A stretch of 45,676 nucleotides of DNA from assembly GCA_028284485.1 (NCBI GenBank), contig JANQRQ010000075.1, positions 1 to 45,676 of the forward strand. Direction: 5' to 3'. The position numbers and the translations under genes were made by a program. The notes under the pieces were generated by a model. That model saw nothing but the letters and a program-made list of their open reading frames with translations, searched no databases and was not told the origin of the DNA. The stretch is from Planctomycetaceae bacterium (GTDB lineage Bacteria; Planctomycetota; Planctomycetia; Planctomycetales; Planctomycetaceae). Positions 1-8,383 of this stretch are shown piece after piece. Each line of letters begins with the position of its first letter. The stretch's first letter is position 1.

Positions 1-1101
1 CGAGCAGGTGTGAATCGTCATCATCGCGACCCGGCGCTCGCCGCCGTGTGCGGCATTCCAAGTCGCGCCACCGTCCTCGGTTGTCAAAAGTAGGCCGAGC
101 GCGCCGGCCGCGACGCCGTTGGTTTCCGACGAAAACTCAATCGCGTGGATCGGCACTGTCTGACCGGTCGGCTGTTTGACCCACGATTGTCCTCGATCTT
201 GTGTATGCCAAATGACACTTCCCGGCGATCCGGCAATCCAGGCCTTTGCTCCATTCACGGCTACCGCTTGAAAATCGGTGATGTCAGCAAGTTCCGCAGG
301 AAGGGGATTCGGCGGAAGTTTCCAAACCACGCCTTCATTATCGGTGGTCAGCGCGAGCGCCCCATCACCTACTAGCCAGCCCGAACGATCTTTTTGCAGG
401 CGGACGTCGTTAAGACTCCGCAACCCAAAGCTGCCGAACTGCTGAGCGAGAACGTCTTTACCGCCAACATTGGCGACGCGCCCGTTTCGCCCCGACACGA
501 CGCCCGCATGGGTGGAATGAAAATCGGCAGCTCGCCAGGCTCGTCCGGATTGGCCCGAATGCGCTTTCCACGTTTCCCCACCATCGGCGGTGACAAACAC
601 CCCACTGGTGGAATCTCCTCCCGAAGATCCAACGGCAATACCGGATTGCAGATCAAAAAACTGGACGTGATACAGCGGCGGTAGCGTATCCGGCGCGCGA
701 TGTTCCCACGTCTGCCCTCCGTCGGAAGTAAACAGCACGACACCGTAATCGGTGCGTGTGAATGGTGTCGTTCCGCCGCCGACAATCCAACCGACACGAT
801 CGGTCAAGAAACAGACGCTTTGTAGCGAGCAATTCATCGGGGCGGCAATAAAGTTCCACGATGCGCCGGCATCCCTCGTTCGCCAAATCGTGCCTCGATC
901 GCCGACTGCCCAACCGATGCGCGAGCCCACAAATTGGATGTCTCGAATCGTGGCATCGTCCTGCGACGGTGTCGGTTCTTCCGCCCGCACTTGCAAATCG
1001 AAATCCCACAAACCGGGATCTGCCCAGGCGACCATTCTCGGCAGAAAGAGTGAGACCGTAAGAATAAACAGCCAACGAATGGGTCGTCCTTGACCGAACA
1101 T
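1..1101 (-). CDS. Exported YCF48/BNR-type beta-propeller protein, 3' end outside window
   Basis: The frame is open from the ATG at 1101 to the window edge (367 codons, no stop seen), so the C-terminus is missing. The N-terminus is a signal peptide: basic start, hydrophobic WLFILTVSLFLP, then an AWA-DP cleavage-like site. The mature part carries repeated blades of the YCF48/BNR type: GWAVGDRGTIWRTRDAGASW, then GVFVTADGGETW, IWHTQDRGQSW and LLTTEDGGATW. YCF48-like propellers are periplasmic or secreted; HCF136/YCF48 itself is a photosystem II assembly factor, but in planctomycetes such proteins are not photosynthetic and their role is unknown. A GGGAG Shine-Dalgarno precedes the chosen ATG. No partner gene is visible. 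Confidence 0.85.
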   Translation of the reverse strand, partial: MFGQGRPIRWLFILTVSLFLPRMVAWADPGLWDFDLQVRAEEPTPSQDDATIRDIQFVGSRIGWAVGDRGTIWRTRDAGASWNFIAAPMNCSLQSVCFLTDRVGWIVGGGTTPFTRTDYGVVLFTSDGGQTWEHRAPDTLPPLYHVQFFDLQSGIAVGSSGGDSTSGVFVTADGGETWKAHSGQSGRAWRAADFHSTHAGVVSGRNGRVANVGGKDVLAQQFGSFGLRSLNDVRLQKDRSGWLVGDGALALTTDNEGVVWKLPPNPLPAELADITDFQAVAVNGAKAWIAGSPGSVIWHTQDRGQSWVKQPTGQTVPIHAIEFSSETNGVAAGALGLLLTTEDGGATWNAAHGGERRVAMMTIHTCS

Positions 1102-1611
1102 CGGCAATGCTCCCGAGTTTTAGGATCGCGTTTGACGTTGAGTTGTTTCAGATTGTCGGCACGGCTCGGTATGGTGCAATTTCGTTATTAGTTGACGGCG
1201 ACAATGACTCGCCGCTCAGATTCATGACACGACCTTGGCGCTGGCCATCGGAATCGTGCAGCTTGTAGCACGGTCGGGCTGCCGACATGTTTGGCTGTCG
1301 ACCCCCAAAAATCGGCGGAATCGTAGCGAATTTGGCCGATTTGGGGAACGCGAGCCCGGGAATTGACGGCTGATTTCGGCTGCGATGGTGGTTTCGGGCG
1401 ATATCTCGATGCCGAATTCCACTTTTTGACCGGAATTGCCGGTTTTCAACCGCCGCAAATCTCGAAAAACGAGGCCGCCACATTGGTCGTTTCGCCCCGA
1501 AAATTCAGGGATAACGCTCCACTAGACAGCCTGTCGCCCCTATACTTTGAAGCGCAGGGCCAATGTGCCGCTTTCACGCTTTCGGCCTTTCAGGACACGG
1601 CGTTCGTTCTC
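1102..1611. other. Gene-free stretch between the divergent propeller gene and yqgE
   Basis: I see no supported gene. The open frame that runs into yqgE from 1363 has no family resemblance before about 1612. A TATACT at 1541-1546 resembles a -10 box, but no convincing -35 lies at the right distance. Confidence 0.5.
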
Positions 1612-2178
1612 ATGTGCGATTGTATGCGAGGAAAATTTCTGATCGCCGGCAAGAAGCTGCGCGACCGCAATTTCTTCAAAACCGTTGTGCTAATTGTCGA
1701 GCATAACGACGAAGGGGCCATGGGCCTGATCGTCAATCGCCCCAGTTCTGTCACCTTGGCCCATGTGTTGGCCAAACAGTTCGAACTGACCGACGCCGAC
1801 GATGTCGTGTACGTCGGCGGACCGGTTGAACGCGAAGCGCTGTTCGTCTTGCATTCCTCGCCTGAGCTGGACAAAGAGGAGCACGCCGTTGTACCGGGCA
1901 TCTTTGTCGGCAGTTCTCCCGATGTCTTCGAGGCGGTGGTTCGCGACGCATCAGAAGAACATCCTTCTCACCAGTTTCGCATCTTTTGTGGATGTGCCGG
2001 CTGGGCGCCCGGGCAACTGGAATGCGAACTTTCGCGCGGCGATTGGTATACGGCACCGGCCACTTCGGATTTAGTCATGCACGACAACCCGTACGACTTG
2101 TGGGATGTGCTGCTGGAAAAGATTCAAGAGACCAGCCGCATTCTGCCGCAGGAAGAGTCGAAGCCGGACTGGAACTGA
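1612..2178 (+). CDS. yqgE: UPF0301/YqgE family protein
   Basis: This 188-residue protein matches the YqgE (DUF179, UPF0301) family over its full usual length. Seen in order: GKFLIAG near the start, FFKTVVLIVEHNDEGAMGLI, the family hallmark NRP, then YVGGPV, and a C-terminal DWYTAPA segment. The biochemical role of YqgE is not established. The frame opens at 1363, but homology begins around 1620, so I chose the ATG at 1612; the ATG at 1624 is equally possible. Neither has a good Shine-Dalgarno. Repeat element A starts about 90 bp after the stop, in the same orientation. Confidence 0.9.
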   Translation: MCDCMRGKFLIAGKKLRDRNFFKTVVLIVEHNDEGAMGLIVNRPSSVTLAHVLAKQFELTDADDVVYVGGPVEREALFVLHSSPELDKEEHAVVPGIFVGSSPDVFEAVVRDASEEHPSHQFRIFCGCAGWAPGQLECELSRGDWYTAPATSDLVMHDNPYDLWDVLLEKIQETSRILPQEESKPDWN

Positions 2179-2271
2179 CGAGAAAGTTCGTGGTTCGCTT
2201 TCCGCCCTGTGCACGACCCTGTTTGTGTATGGCATTCTTAGTAGGCGGGAAAGGCTGCAGCCTTGTGGTTC

Positions 2272-2373
2272 TAGAGCGGTTCACAACTTGTTGTGGGCGC
2301 TTCTGGCTCGTGGCCGCCAGCTGACATAGAACAAAACGCGATTGTCGCGGCAACAAGTCAGCGTAATACGCTG
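2272..2373 (+). repeat. Dispersed element A, copy 1 (102 bp)
   Basis: This is one of six copies in the window of a 101-102-bp intergenic element (others at 5073, 10252, 22809, 35158 and 40797). Copies begin TAGAGCGGTTTAC or close to it, carry GGGCGTTTCTGGCTCGTGG in the middle, and end with the near-palindrome CAGCGTAATACGCTG. This copy is among the more diverged in its first 30 bp. It lies in sense downstream of yqgE. Confidence 0.9.
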
Positions 2374-2391
2374 CGAAAGTGCTATAGACGA

Positions 2392-2718
2392 TTAGTCGCC
2401 GATTTCACTGGGCGGCAAGAAATCTTGGCCAGGCCCACGAAGATTCGTAACAAAAATGACGTCATCACGGACGATAAACAAAGCACGATACTTTCTACCA
2501 CGACGAGTTTTGAAGACGACATGGTGAATCTCTTCGTCGTGATCGTCATTCTCAGGAGCGAGCGACCACGATTGCGGATCGTCGGTCAGAGTGGTCAGTA
2601 TCTCGTTGAAGCGATGCAACCACGTGGCGGCACCCGCCGGGGACGGCTCAGATAGCCAGTGCATGATTTCGTCGAGGTCCTGTTGGGCTCGCAGCGATAG
2701 TTCAATGCGATGGCTCAT
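2392..2718 (-). CDS. RelE/ParE-superfamily toxin
   Basis: The 108-residue protein has the ParE layout: an N-terminal helical pair (MSHRIELSLRAQQDLDEIMHW), a middle HRFNEILTTL helix, and C-terminal strands RKYRALFIVRDDVIFV. ParE-type toxins typically poison DNA gyrase, while RelE types cleave mRNA on the ribosome; sequence alone does not settle which applies. Its ATG overlaps the TGA of the upstream antitoxin gene by 4 nt, the standard antitoxin-toxin coupling. The pair lies convergent to yqgE, with repeat A between them. Confidence 0.85.
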   Translation of the reverse strand: MSHRIELSLRAQQDLDEIMHWLSEPSPAGAATWLHRFNEILTTLTDDPQSWSLAPENDDHDEEIHHVVFKTRRGRKYRALFIVRDDVIFVTNLRGPGQDFLPPSEIGD

Positions 2719-2951
2719 TCCGCAACGTTGTATCTCCGACGAATGTCTTCCACAACATCGGCAGCGGGTCGAGTGCGGCCGGCATTAATGTCGGTCAAAC
2801 CTTCGCGGATTGCGGAGTTGATTTCGGAGCGGTTGCGGACAGAATCCCACTCGATCAACAGATCATCAATCGTTAAGTCATTATCGCAGTTTTGGATATA
2901 CTCGCTGGCGAACTGATGGAAATCATCGAGTTGAGCCTGTGTCACAGTCAT
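2715..2951 (-). CDS. Antitoxin partner of the ParE-type toxin
   Basis: This is a 78-residue acidic protein (MTVTQAQLDDFHQFASEYI start) ending in DINAGRTRPAADVVEDIRRRY. That tail resembles the small antitoxins that sit before ParE genes and whose C-terminal segment wraps the toxin. The identification relies mainly on position: it is immediately upstream of and overlaps the toxin start by 4 nt. The frame also runs upstream to 2999, but MTVTQ at 2951 is the natural start. The pair probably autoregulates, as such pairs usually do, but I found no clear operator. Confidence 0.75.
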   Translation of the reverse strand: MTVTQAQLDDFHQFASEYIQNCDNDLTIDDLLIEWDSVRNRSEINSAIREGLTDINAGRTRPAADVVEDIRRRYNVAE

Positions 2952-3152
2952 GATCGTTGCCTTTGCCTCAGAGCGAGTTAACATCGACAAGCGTACCACA
3001 TGGACTCGATGCCGGCTATGTCAATGGCCCAGGCTCAATACTCCCTAGCATGGGATGAAGCGACGACGCAGGCATTGCCGAATGGTTGTTCGAAAGGCGG
3101 GCTCAGCCGGCGCTCGACGCTTCAAGATCGTAAGCTGATTTACCGGCCAATT

Positions 3153-4376
3153 TCAGAATACCGAGAGCATCAACATCTGCGTGACACTAATCAAATAGGT
3201 CCGCTCGAAGCTGGTCACATCGCCTCGTTCGATGATTTGATTCGTTTTGGTTTGCGCGCCGGAAATCACGAATCGCTGAAAGTTATTCAGCGGATGCTCC
3301 TCGTTATCTTGCAGTAACAATGTAGTAATGCGGTTGAGCGCGCGAACTTCTTCGAGGTCGGGTGTCACATCATCCGTCCAAACCGGCGCCTCGTCGGAGT
3401 TGGCGATATCGCCAGTCAAGTCAAGAATCAGACTCGAAACGCCGGCCACCTTGTTGTACTCGATGCGGTCGGGCGTATCGCGTGGTGTGTGGTAATCGGG
3501 GTGTTCACCCGTCGAGAAGAATAAGAATGGTACCTTACGTTCGCGAAACGGACCGTAATCACTGCGTGGCACCGGGCCAATTAAATCAATGCCGAGTCGC
3601 GCGACTTCCAACCCTTCCGGCTCGCCAGCGCGATCGAGAGCCGCCTTCACCAGAGTCGCATGTTCACTCCCCATCACAAACACCGTCGGTAGTGACAGGT
3701 TGCCCAGCGAGCGGCCGATCATATCGGCAGTGAGAAAGAATTTGACCTGCTCAATCGGCCAGGGAGTGTGGGCTGCAAACCATCGCGAACCCCACAGCAT
3801 GTGTTCTTCGAGATCGAAGGCGACAAACACCACACTCCGCCGCGGCGCCACAGCTGCGTTTGCCATCCGCTCGGAGACTTCCAACAGCATCGAAACACCA
3901 CTGGCGTTGTCGTCGGCACCGGCGAAGATTTTGTCGCCGCGCTCTCCCAGATGGTCGTAATGTGCGCTGATGATAATGTACTCATTGCGCAATTCCGGAT
4001 CCGAGCCGGGAATCAAACCGCCAATGTTGCGACCCATGACGTACTTTTTTTGATCCTCGCGCGCGGGGCCGGGGATCGGCTGGAAATAGCTTTCGCCCTC
4101 GAATAACGGTTTGAGTCCGCATTTTTCAAAATGATCGCGAATATACTTCGCCGCCAGAATCGAGCCATAGCCTGAACGACCGCGCAATTCAGGGCTGGCG
4201 AGGTACTCGACGTGCGGTCGCACGTCATCTTCGAGAATTCGTTGGGCCGTCGCAGGTCGGGTCGTGGACTTCGTCGCCGGGGATTCGGCCGATAAGTTTT
4301 GCAGCGAGGCAAGCAGCAGCGCGCATGTGGCTGTTGCCAGAAGAAGCAAATGTTGCTGAATTTGCCGTCGAGACAT
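3153..4376 (-). CDS. Exported M28-family zinc metallopeptidase
   Basis: This 407-residue protein has an N-terminal signal peptide (LLLLATATCALLLASL, then SAES). The M28 di-zinc site is complete when numbered from the chosen start: AHYDHLG (His139), GADDNASG (Asp155, bridging), DLEEH (Glu190 general base, Glu191 ligand), ADMIGR (Asp218) and DYHTPRD (His296). M28 enzymes are secreted aminopeptidases or carboxypeptidases; the exact specificity cannot be read. An AGGGAG Shine-Dalgarno 8 nt before the ATG at 4376 favours this start over an upstream one at 4400. It stands alone, consistent with a scavenging periplasmic peptidase. Confidence 0.92.
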   Translation of the reverse strand: MSRRQIQQHLLLLATATCALLLASLQNLSAESPATKSTTRPATAQRILEDDVRPHVEYLASPELRGRSGYGSILAAKYIRDHFEKCGLKPLFEGESYFQPIPGPAREDQKKYVMGRNIGGLIPGSDPELRNEYIIISAHYDHLGERGDKIFAGADDNASGVSMLLEVSERMANAAVAPRRSVVFVAFDLEEHMLWGSRWFAAHTPWPIEQVKFFLTADMIGRSLGNLSLPTVFVMGSEHATLVKAALDRAGEPEGLEVARLGIDLIGPVPRSDYGPFRERKVPFLFFSTGEHPDYHTPRDTPDRIEYNKVAGVSSLILDLTGDIANSDEAPVWTDDVTPDLEEVRALNRITTLLLQDNEEHPLNNFQRFVISGAQTKTNQIIERGDVTSFERTYLISVTQMLMLSVF

Positions 4377-4769
4377 CAATCGACTCCCTGGGTGTAACAT
4401 TCCATTGTCCGAAGCCAGACTTCCTGTCGGAGAGCATTATAGGCAGAAGGTCGCCGATCTCCCCAGCCCCATTTTGGCCCTACAGGGCCTGTAGATACCC
4501 TGAATTGACACAACCAGTGTCGTACAGGTCGATTCCGTTGAAGGATGGCCGCCGATCGTCGTCGCCCTGCAGCGCGGAACTGTTCCGACGGTACGGTTTG
4601 TAGCGAACTTTCCTATTGTAGGGCGGCCCGATCGCCGATGAATACATTGAAGCGCCGCGTATCCGCATTCGTCGTGAGCGCTCTCTGGTCTCTCTGAGCC
4701 GCACTACCGCAGGCAGACAGAGAAACCAAAACGACCCACGTCTATGCAGAGAAACAAGGAGGGATCTCA
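4377..4769. other. Gene-free stretch upstream of the tyrosine-rich protein
   Basis: No supported gene is present. It probably carries divergent promoters for the M28 peptidase and the small exported protein. GAACTT at about 4603 resembles an ECF-sigma -35 box, but no matching -10 is convincing. A strong AAGGAGG Shine-Dalgarno sits at the right end. Confidence 0.4.
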
Positions 4770-5075
4770 ATGGTGCGCCGCGTACTCGTCAGGGGACTGT
4801 TGTTCGGTTTGGTGCTGATGGTCTCCTCGGCCATTCTGCCGACCGAATCGAAGGCGGCCGGTAATGGACAGCCCAGCGACTGGAACCGGTTCTATTACTA
4901 CCCGTACGTTTACTATCCCCACAACTTCCAAAACAACACCAAGAGCTATAACCACATGTACTACCGATATTCGCCCAGCCAGCGAATTCCGGTGTACAAC
5001 CAGGCTTGGCACAACTTCTACCCGACCGAGCGACCCTATCACCGCGGTCATCACTTCATTCTCGACGTGTTTTAA
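4770..5075 (+). CDS. Small exported tyrosine-rich protein, function unknown
   Basis: This 101-residue protein has a clear signal peptide (LLFGLVLMVSSAILP, then ESKAA). The mature part is short, soluble and dominated by Tyr, Asn, His and Pro (for example FYYYPYVYYPHNF and YNHMYYRYSPS). It ends in VF, with no domain I can name. Small tyrosine-rich exported proteins of this style recur in planctomycete genomes, sometimes labelled calmodulin-binding; I do not vouch for that label. Translation signals are unusually strong (AAGGAGG 8 nt before ATG), and a clear intrinsic terminator follows at 5219, so the gene is probably a well-expressed monocistron. Its TAA stop is also the first three bases of repeat element A copy 2. 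Confidence 0.8.
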   Translation: MVRRVLVRGLLFGLVLMVSSAILPTESKAAGNGQPSDWNRFYYYPYVYYPHNFQNNTKSYNHMYYRYSPSQRIPVYNQAWHNFYPTERPYHRGHHFILDVF

Positions 5076-5173
5076 GCGGTGTACTTTTTCTCGTGGGCGT
5101 TTCTGGCTCGTGGGAGCCAGCAACCATAGAGCAAAAAGCGATTGTCGCGGCCACAAGTCGGCGTAATACGCTG
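5073..5173 (+). repeat. Dispersed element A, copy 2 (101 bp)
   Basis: This copy starts with the TAA stop of the tyrosine-rich protein gene and ends in GCGTAATACGCTG. It keeps the central GGGCGTTTCTGGCTCGTGGG and the small hairpin GCGATTGTCGC. It lies between the stop codon and the terminator, so it should be transcribed as 3' UTR. Confidence 0.92.
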
Positions 5174-5218
5174 TCGGCGGTTGATTGGCCATCGATCGAA
5201 GCCAAACGACAACACAGC

Positions 5219-5256
5219 AACAGCCCGTTCGACATCGCGAGCGGGCTGTTTTTTTT
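5219..5256 (+). terminator. Rho-independent terminator
   Basis: The stem arms AACAGCCCG (5219-5227) and CGGGCTGTT (5242-5250) pair around a short loop and are followed by a run of T to 5256. It ends transcription of the tyrosine-rich protein gene and isolates it from the blaI promoter. Confidence 0.9.
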
Positions 5257-5298
5257 CGCACGTGGTGCCGCGAAATTTCGAGCTTGCTGGAAATCCTC

Positions 5299-5342
5299 TT
5301 GACGACGTACAATTGAACTTATAGAATCACGTTCAATTGAAC
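5299..5342 (+). promoter_or_regulatory. blaI promoter with two dyad operators
   Basis: TTGACG (5299-5304) and TAGAAT (5322-5327), 17 bp apart, form a strong sigma70-type promoter. Two near-identical 12-bp palindromes overlap it: GTACAATTGAAC at 5307-5318 between the boxes, and the perfect GTTCAATTGAAC at 5331-5342 across the expected start site. Their centres are 24 bp apart. BlaI/MecI repressors are known to bind dyads at their own promoter, so autorepression is the natural reading. Confidence 0.8.
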
Positions 5343-5360
5343 TTCAATCAGGAGGCCCAA

Positions 5361-5759
5361 ATGGCAAAGCGTCCATCGCTTCCCAAATCGGAACTCGAAA
5401 TCGCCAAGCTGGTCTGGAAGCTGGGCGACGCCACGGTCCGCGACGTGGTTGCAGCCTTGCCCGCCGACCGCGATCTCGACTTCTGGACCGTGCAAACTTA
5501 TCTGCGTCGGCTCGAAGCGAAGGGCTATCTTTCCAAACGCCGCGAAGGTCGTACCAACGTCTACTCGGCCTCCGTCCGCCCGCAAAACGTCATTCGCGAT
5601 GCGGTGAATGATTTCGTCGAACGCATGTTCGACGGTGAGGCTGTCCCGGTCTTTCAGCATTTGATTCAGGACCGGAATCTCACCGACGACGAAATCGAAC
5701 AGCTGCAGGCAACGTTGGATCAGCTCAAATCCCGCAAGCGGCGAGGGAAGAAATCATGA
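5361..5759 (+). CDS. blaI: BlaI/MecI-family transcriptional repressor
   Basis: This is a 132-residue winged-helix protein with the BlaI signature: SELEIAKLVWKLGDATVRDV, then DLDFWTVQTYLRRLEAKGYL and a basic wing SKRREGRTNVYSA. The C-terminal half is the dimerisation and cleavage region. The AGGAGG at 5351-5356 fixes the start at 5361 rather than 5337. The stop overlaps the next gene's ATG (ATGA), coupling it to the M56 sensor protease. In characterised systems the sensor triggers BlaI proteolysis and derepression. No beta-lactamase gene lies next to it, so the regulon is unknown and need not involve beta-lactams. Confidence 0.92.
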   Translation: MAKRPSLPKSELEIAKLVWKLGDATVRDVVAALPADRDLDFWTVQTYLRRLEAKGYLSKRREGRTNVYSASVRPQNVIRDAVNDFVERMFDGEAVPVFQHLIQDRNLTDDEIEQLQATLDQLKSRKRRGKKS

Positions 5760-7948
5760 ATTGGAATTCTCTCGATCTGACCCGGCTGATTCTGTTCCAA
5801 ATGGTGCAGATCGTTTGCTTGGCCGCTGCCGTAGGGATCGTAGTGCGCCTGTTTGCTCGTCAACGTCCCCAACTCGCCTACTTATTGTGGATGCTGGTGA
5901 TTGTGAAATCGCTAACACCCCCGATCGGAATGGCCGGGCCTTTATTGATGAGCGATTGGGATCGATCGTTATCGCGATGGGTCACTGCAGCAATCCCATT
6001 AAACGAATCGGTCGAGCCAGTCTCGATGCCGATTCTATTGGGAAACGAGGCCGAAGCCGTGGCAGTTGCCGAAAGCCAACCGACACCGGATGCTCCGATC
6101 CATGAAGAAACCGCCGGCTTCGAGCTGATTTCGATCAGCTATCCTGAACCGTCTTCACCCAAGACGCTGCTGACGCCATGGTCCGCGAACGTCCTTGTGG
6201 CAATGTGGTTGATCGGTGGGGGACTGTTCGCGTTGATGATCTTGATGTACCGCCTGATGACGCGTCAGCGAATTGTCCGCCAGTTGCTCAGCAGTGATTT
6301 TGCATTGAAGCACTTGCTACAGGAATTGTGTTGTGCCTTAGGATTGCGCCAAAAAGTTCGAGTGAAGGTCACCGGTTCGAACTTGGGGCCGGCTTGCGTC
6401 GGATTTTGGCGGCCGGAAATTGTGATGCCCCAGGTGACAATGTCACCCAGCTTTCGACCGCATCTTCGTGCGGTGTTGGCGCACGAATTGATGCATATTC
6501 GTCGACTCGATCATGTGTGGTCGCAATTGCAGGTGCTGGCCCAGGTCGTGTGGTGGTTTTGCCCGGTCATTTGGTGGGTCAATCGAGCGGCGACTCGCGA
6601 ACGGGAACGATGTTGCGACGAAGCGGTCGTCGCCCAACTACAGCGCGAGCCGGAAGAATATGCGCAAAGCCTTTTAGAGGTTTTGCGGCTGAAAAAACAG
6701 ATCTGCCCGGTTACGTCGGCACCGGGAATTAGAACGGTCGACATCAACACTCGCAGGTTGGAGCATATCATGAAACAACAACGTCCCTTTCAATCGCGGA
6801 CGCCACTTTGGTGCTGGGGCATTCTGATCACGGTCGGGCTGTTGGTCCTGCCGTCAGCCGGACCGGCCGACGATGACACTTCCGCTCAGAAAAAAGACCG
6901 CGACTCCCGCGAGGCACGGTATTTCTATCTCGAGGGTGTTCAGTCGGAGGATTCAGACGAATCGACGACCGTCAACGAGTTAATCGTGCCAGCGCTGCGC
7001 TCTGTTCAATACATCTATTTGGCCGACGTAGTCGTGGCAGAATCCGATGAATCGACGACGGACAGCGACAAAGAAGAGAAAGCCGACGATTCGTCTGACA
7101 AGCCGAAGCAAGTTCGACAGATCATTCGTCGTCCGGTTGTCGAACCGGAAGTCAAACAGGTGGAAGTTCCCGAGCGTGTGCGGGCCGTACAGATCATCAA
7201 ACGCCTGCCGCAAGCGACATTGCAGATTGTAGAACAACCAGTTCGCGTTCAAGAAGCGGAGCCGGTAACACCGGAACATCGCATACCGGTCGAAGTTCGC
7301 CAGGTTCCGGCTCAGACGCCGAAATTCCGAGTGCGTTCGACGCAGGTCGTGCAATTGCCGAAATCTGAAACGACCAAGTCTGAGACGCAGACATTGTATG
7401 CCGTCACATTCCAAACAAAATTTGGTGATCAAGAGGCGTTTGACGATCGCCGCATGACAGTTGCAGCCACTGAAGGTCGAACCATGCACCTGTCCTGGAC
7501 TCCTAAAAACGAGCATCAATCACGGGCCGAAGCGGGCACGTACCAGCTCCGCGTGATGAAGCAGGAAGATGGATCGGACGACGAAATCCTCGGGTATTAC
7601 ATCGTTGCCGACGAGCAACCCAGTAAGCAGGGCAAGCCGATCCATTTGCCAGAAAAGTATGCCATTACGGCGAAAATCAATCCTGAGGGGAAAGAGACTG
7701 TTCGGGTGGAAATGACAGTCTCCGAAGCAGAGCTGCAGAAGCGGAATGATCAGGAACTTTATGTGACGAACAATTCCAGCCGCATGGTGATCCGCACAAA
7801 ACTCGACACGCCGGCGGAGATTTCGGTTGCCCGTCCTGATGATAAATCGAAGTCGATCGCCGTTCGCGTGACCGTTCGCAAGATTGAGGCGGCTCCTGAC
7901 GATGCCAAAGTCTTTCCGAACCCGCAGCCGAAACTGGAACGCCGTTGA
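5756..7948 (+). CDS. M56 (BlaR1/MecR1-type) membrane metallopeptidase with a novel C-terminal region
   Basis: This is a 730-residue protein. The N-terminal M56 module has membrane segments at about residues 10-32, 38-60 and 146-168, a cytoplasmic zinc-protease motif HELMH (H243, E244, H247) with RERCCDEAVV as the third-ligand region, and a last membrane segment near 351-370. Classical BlaR1 then carries a penicillin-binding domain. Here the tail of about 360 residues has no SxxK site. Instead it has two similar short motifs (YFYLEGVQ...DESTT and YIYLADVV...DESTT), a Val/Pro/Gln-rich linker and a beta-rich end with ATEGRTMHLSW. The ligand sensed is therefore unknown. The gene is translationally coupled to blaI. 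Confidence 0.88.
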   Translation: MNWNSLDLTRLILFQMVQIVCLAAAVGIVVRLFARQRPQLAYLLWMLVIVKSLTPPIGMAGPLLMSDWDRSLSRWVTAAIPLNESVEPVSMPILLGNEAEAVAVAESQPTPDAPIHEETAGFELISISYPEPSSPKTLLTPWSANVLVAMWLIGGGLFALMILMYRLMTRQRIVRQLLSSDFALKHLLQELCCALGLRQKVRVKVTGSNLGPACVGFWRPEIVMPQVTMSPSFRPHLRAVLAHELMHIRRLDHVWSQLQVLAQVVWWFCPVIWWVNRAATRERERCCDEAVVAQLQREPEEYAQSLLEVLRLKKQICPVTSAPGIRTVDINTRRLEHIMKQQRPFQSRTPLWCWGILITVGLLVLPSAGPADDDTSAQKKDRDSREARYFYLEGVQSEDSDESTTVNELIVPALRSVQYIYLADVVVAESDESTTDSDKEEKADDSSDKPKQVRQIIRRPVVEPEVKQVEVPERVRAVQIIKRLPQATLQIVEQPVRVQEAEPVTPEHRIPVEVRQVPAQTPKFRVRSTQVVQLPKSETTKSETQTLYAVTFQTKFGDQEAFDDRRMTVAATEGRTMHLSWTPKNEHQSRAEAGTYQLRVMKQEDGSDDEILGYYIVADEQPSKQGKPIHLPEKYAITAKINPEGKETVRVEMTVSEAELQKRNDQELYVTNNSSRMVIRTKLDTPAEISVARPDDKSKSIAVRVTVRKIEAAPDDAKVFPNPQPKLERR

Positions 7949-7973
7949 TGGCAAAGCATGCCGTCGTTCGGTG

Positions 7974-7987
7974 TATAATGTTTCCCG
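7974..7987 (+). promoter_or_regulatory. Perfect -10 box just before an ATG: possible leaderless transcript
   Basis: TATAAT occupies 7974-7979 and the next gene's ATG is at 7988. Initiation 7-9 bp after the -10 box would begin the RNA at or next to the A of the start codon. No Shine-Dalgarno is present between them. A -35 box at normal spacing is not evident (TTGATG at 7945 is 23 bp away). Confidence 0.45.
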
Positions 7988-8341
7988 ATGGGAATTGGAA
8001 ACTGGCTGACTGGTGAATTGACTTCGTATGGCCCGGCCGCGTGGGTGGTCTGGATTCTGGTCACAGTGGTGGCCACCCGCGTAGGTCGTTGGCGTGGAGT
8101 CATCGTTGGGCAAGTCCTGATCGCATTGAGTGTGGTCGTGCTGGACCTCATGTGGATCCGCGGCGAAATGGATCAGCCTGGTTGGAATGGTGCGCCGGAC
8201 TTGGATGGCATCTTCGCGATTGGCGTTTTGATTCGCGCGTTTCTGATCAACGCGACCTTGCTGCCGATCGGTTTGGTGAGTGCGCTGGTGTTCCAGCCAT
8301 CAACTCATCCTCTAAATGGCGAGATCACCGAAGTTCAATAA
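7988..8341 (+). CDS. Small integral membrane protein, unknown function
   Basis: This 117-residue protein has three hydrophobic segments: AAWVVWILVTVVATRVG, VIVGQVLIALSVVVLDLMW, and IFAIGVLIRAFLINATLLPIGL continuing into VSALVF. A charged, proline-containing loop RGEMDQPGWNGAPDLDG lies between the second and third. No family is recognised. It lies 39 bp after the M56 gene in the same direction and may be co-transcribed or use its own -10 box. Its last 30 codons and 42 bp of 3' flank are duplicated 310 bp downstream. Confidence 0.7.
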   Translation: MGIGNWLTGELTSYGPAAWVVWILVTVVATRVGRWRGVIVGQVLIALSVVVLDLMWIRGEMDQPGWNGAPDLDGIFAIGVLIRAFLINATLLPIGLVSALVFQPSTHPLNGEITEVQ

Positions 8342-8383
8342 ACCTTCACCGGACTGCGAAACGATAAATCGTTCTCGCATGCG
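8251..8383 (+). repeat. 133-bp direct repeat, copy 1 (3' end of the membrane protein gene)
   Basis: This matches 8561-8693 with only three mismatches over 133 bp at a constant offset of 310. It covers the last 30 codons, the stop and 42 bp of 3' flank. Confidence 0.95.
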
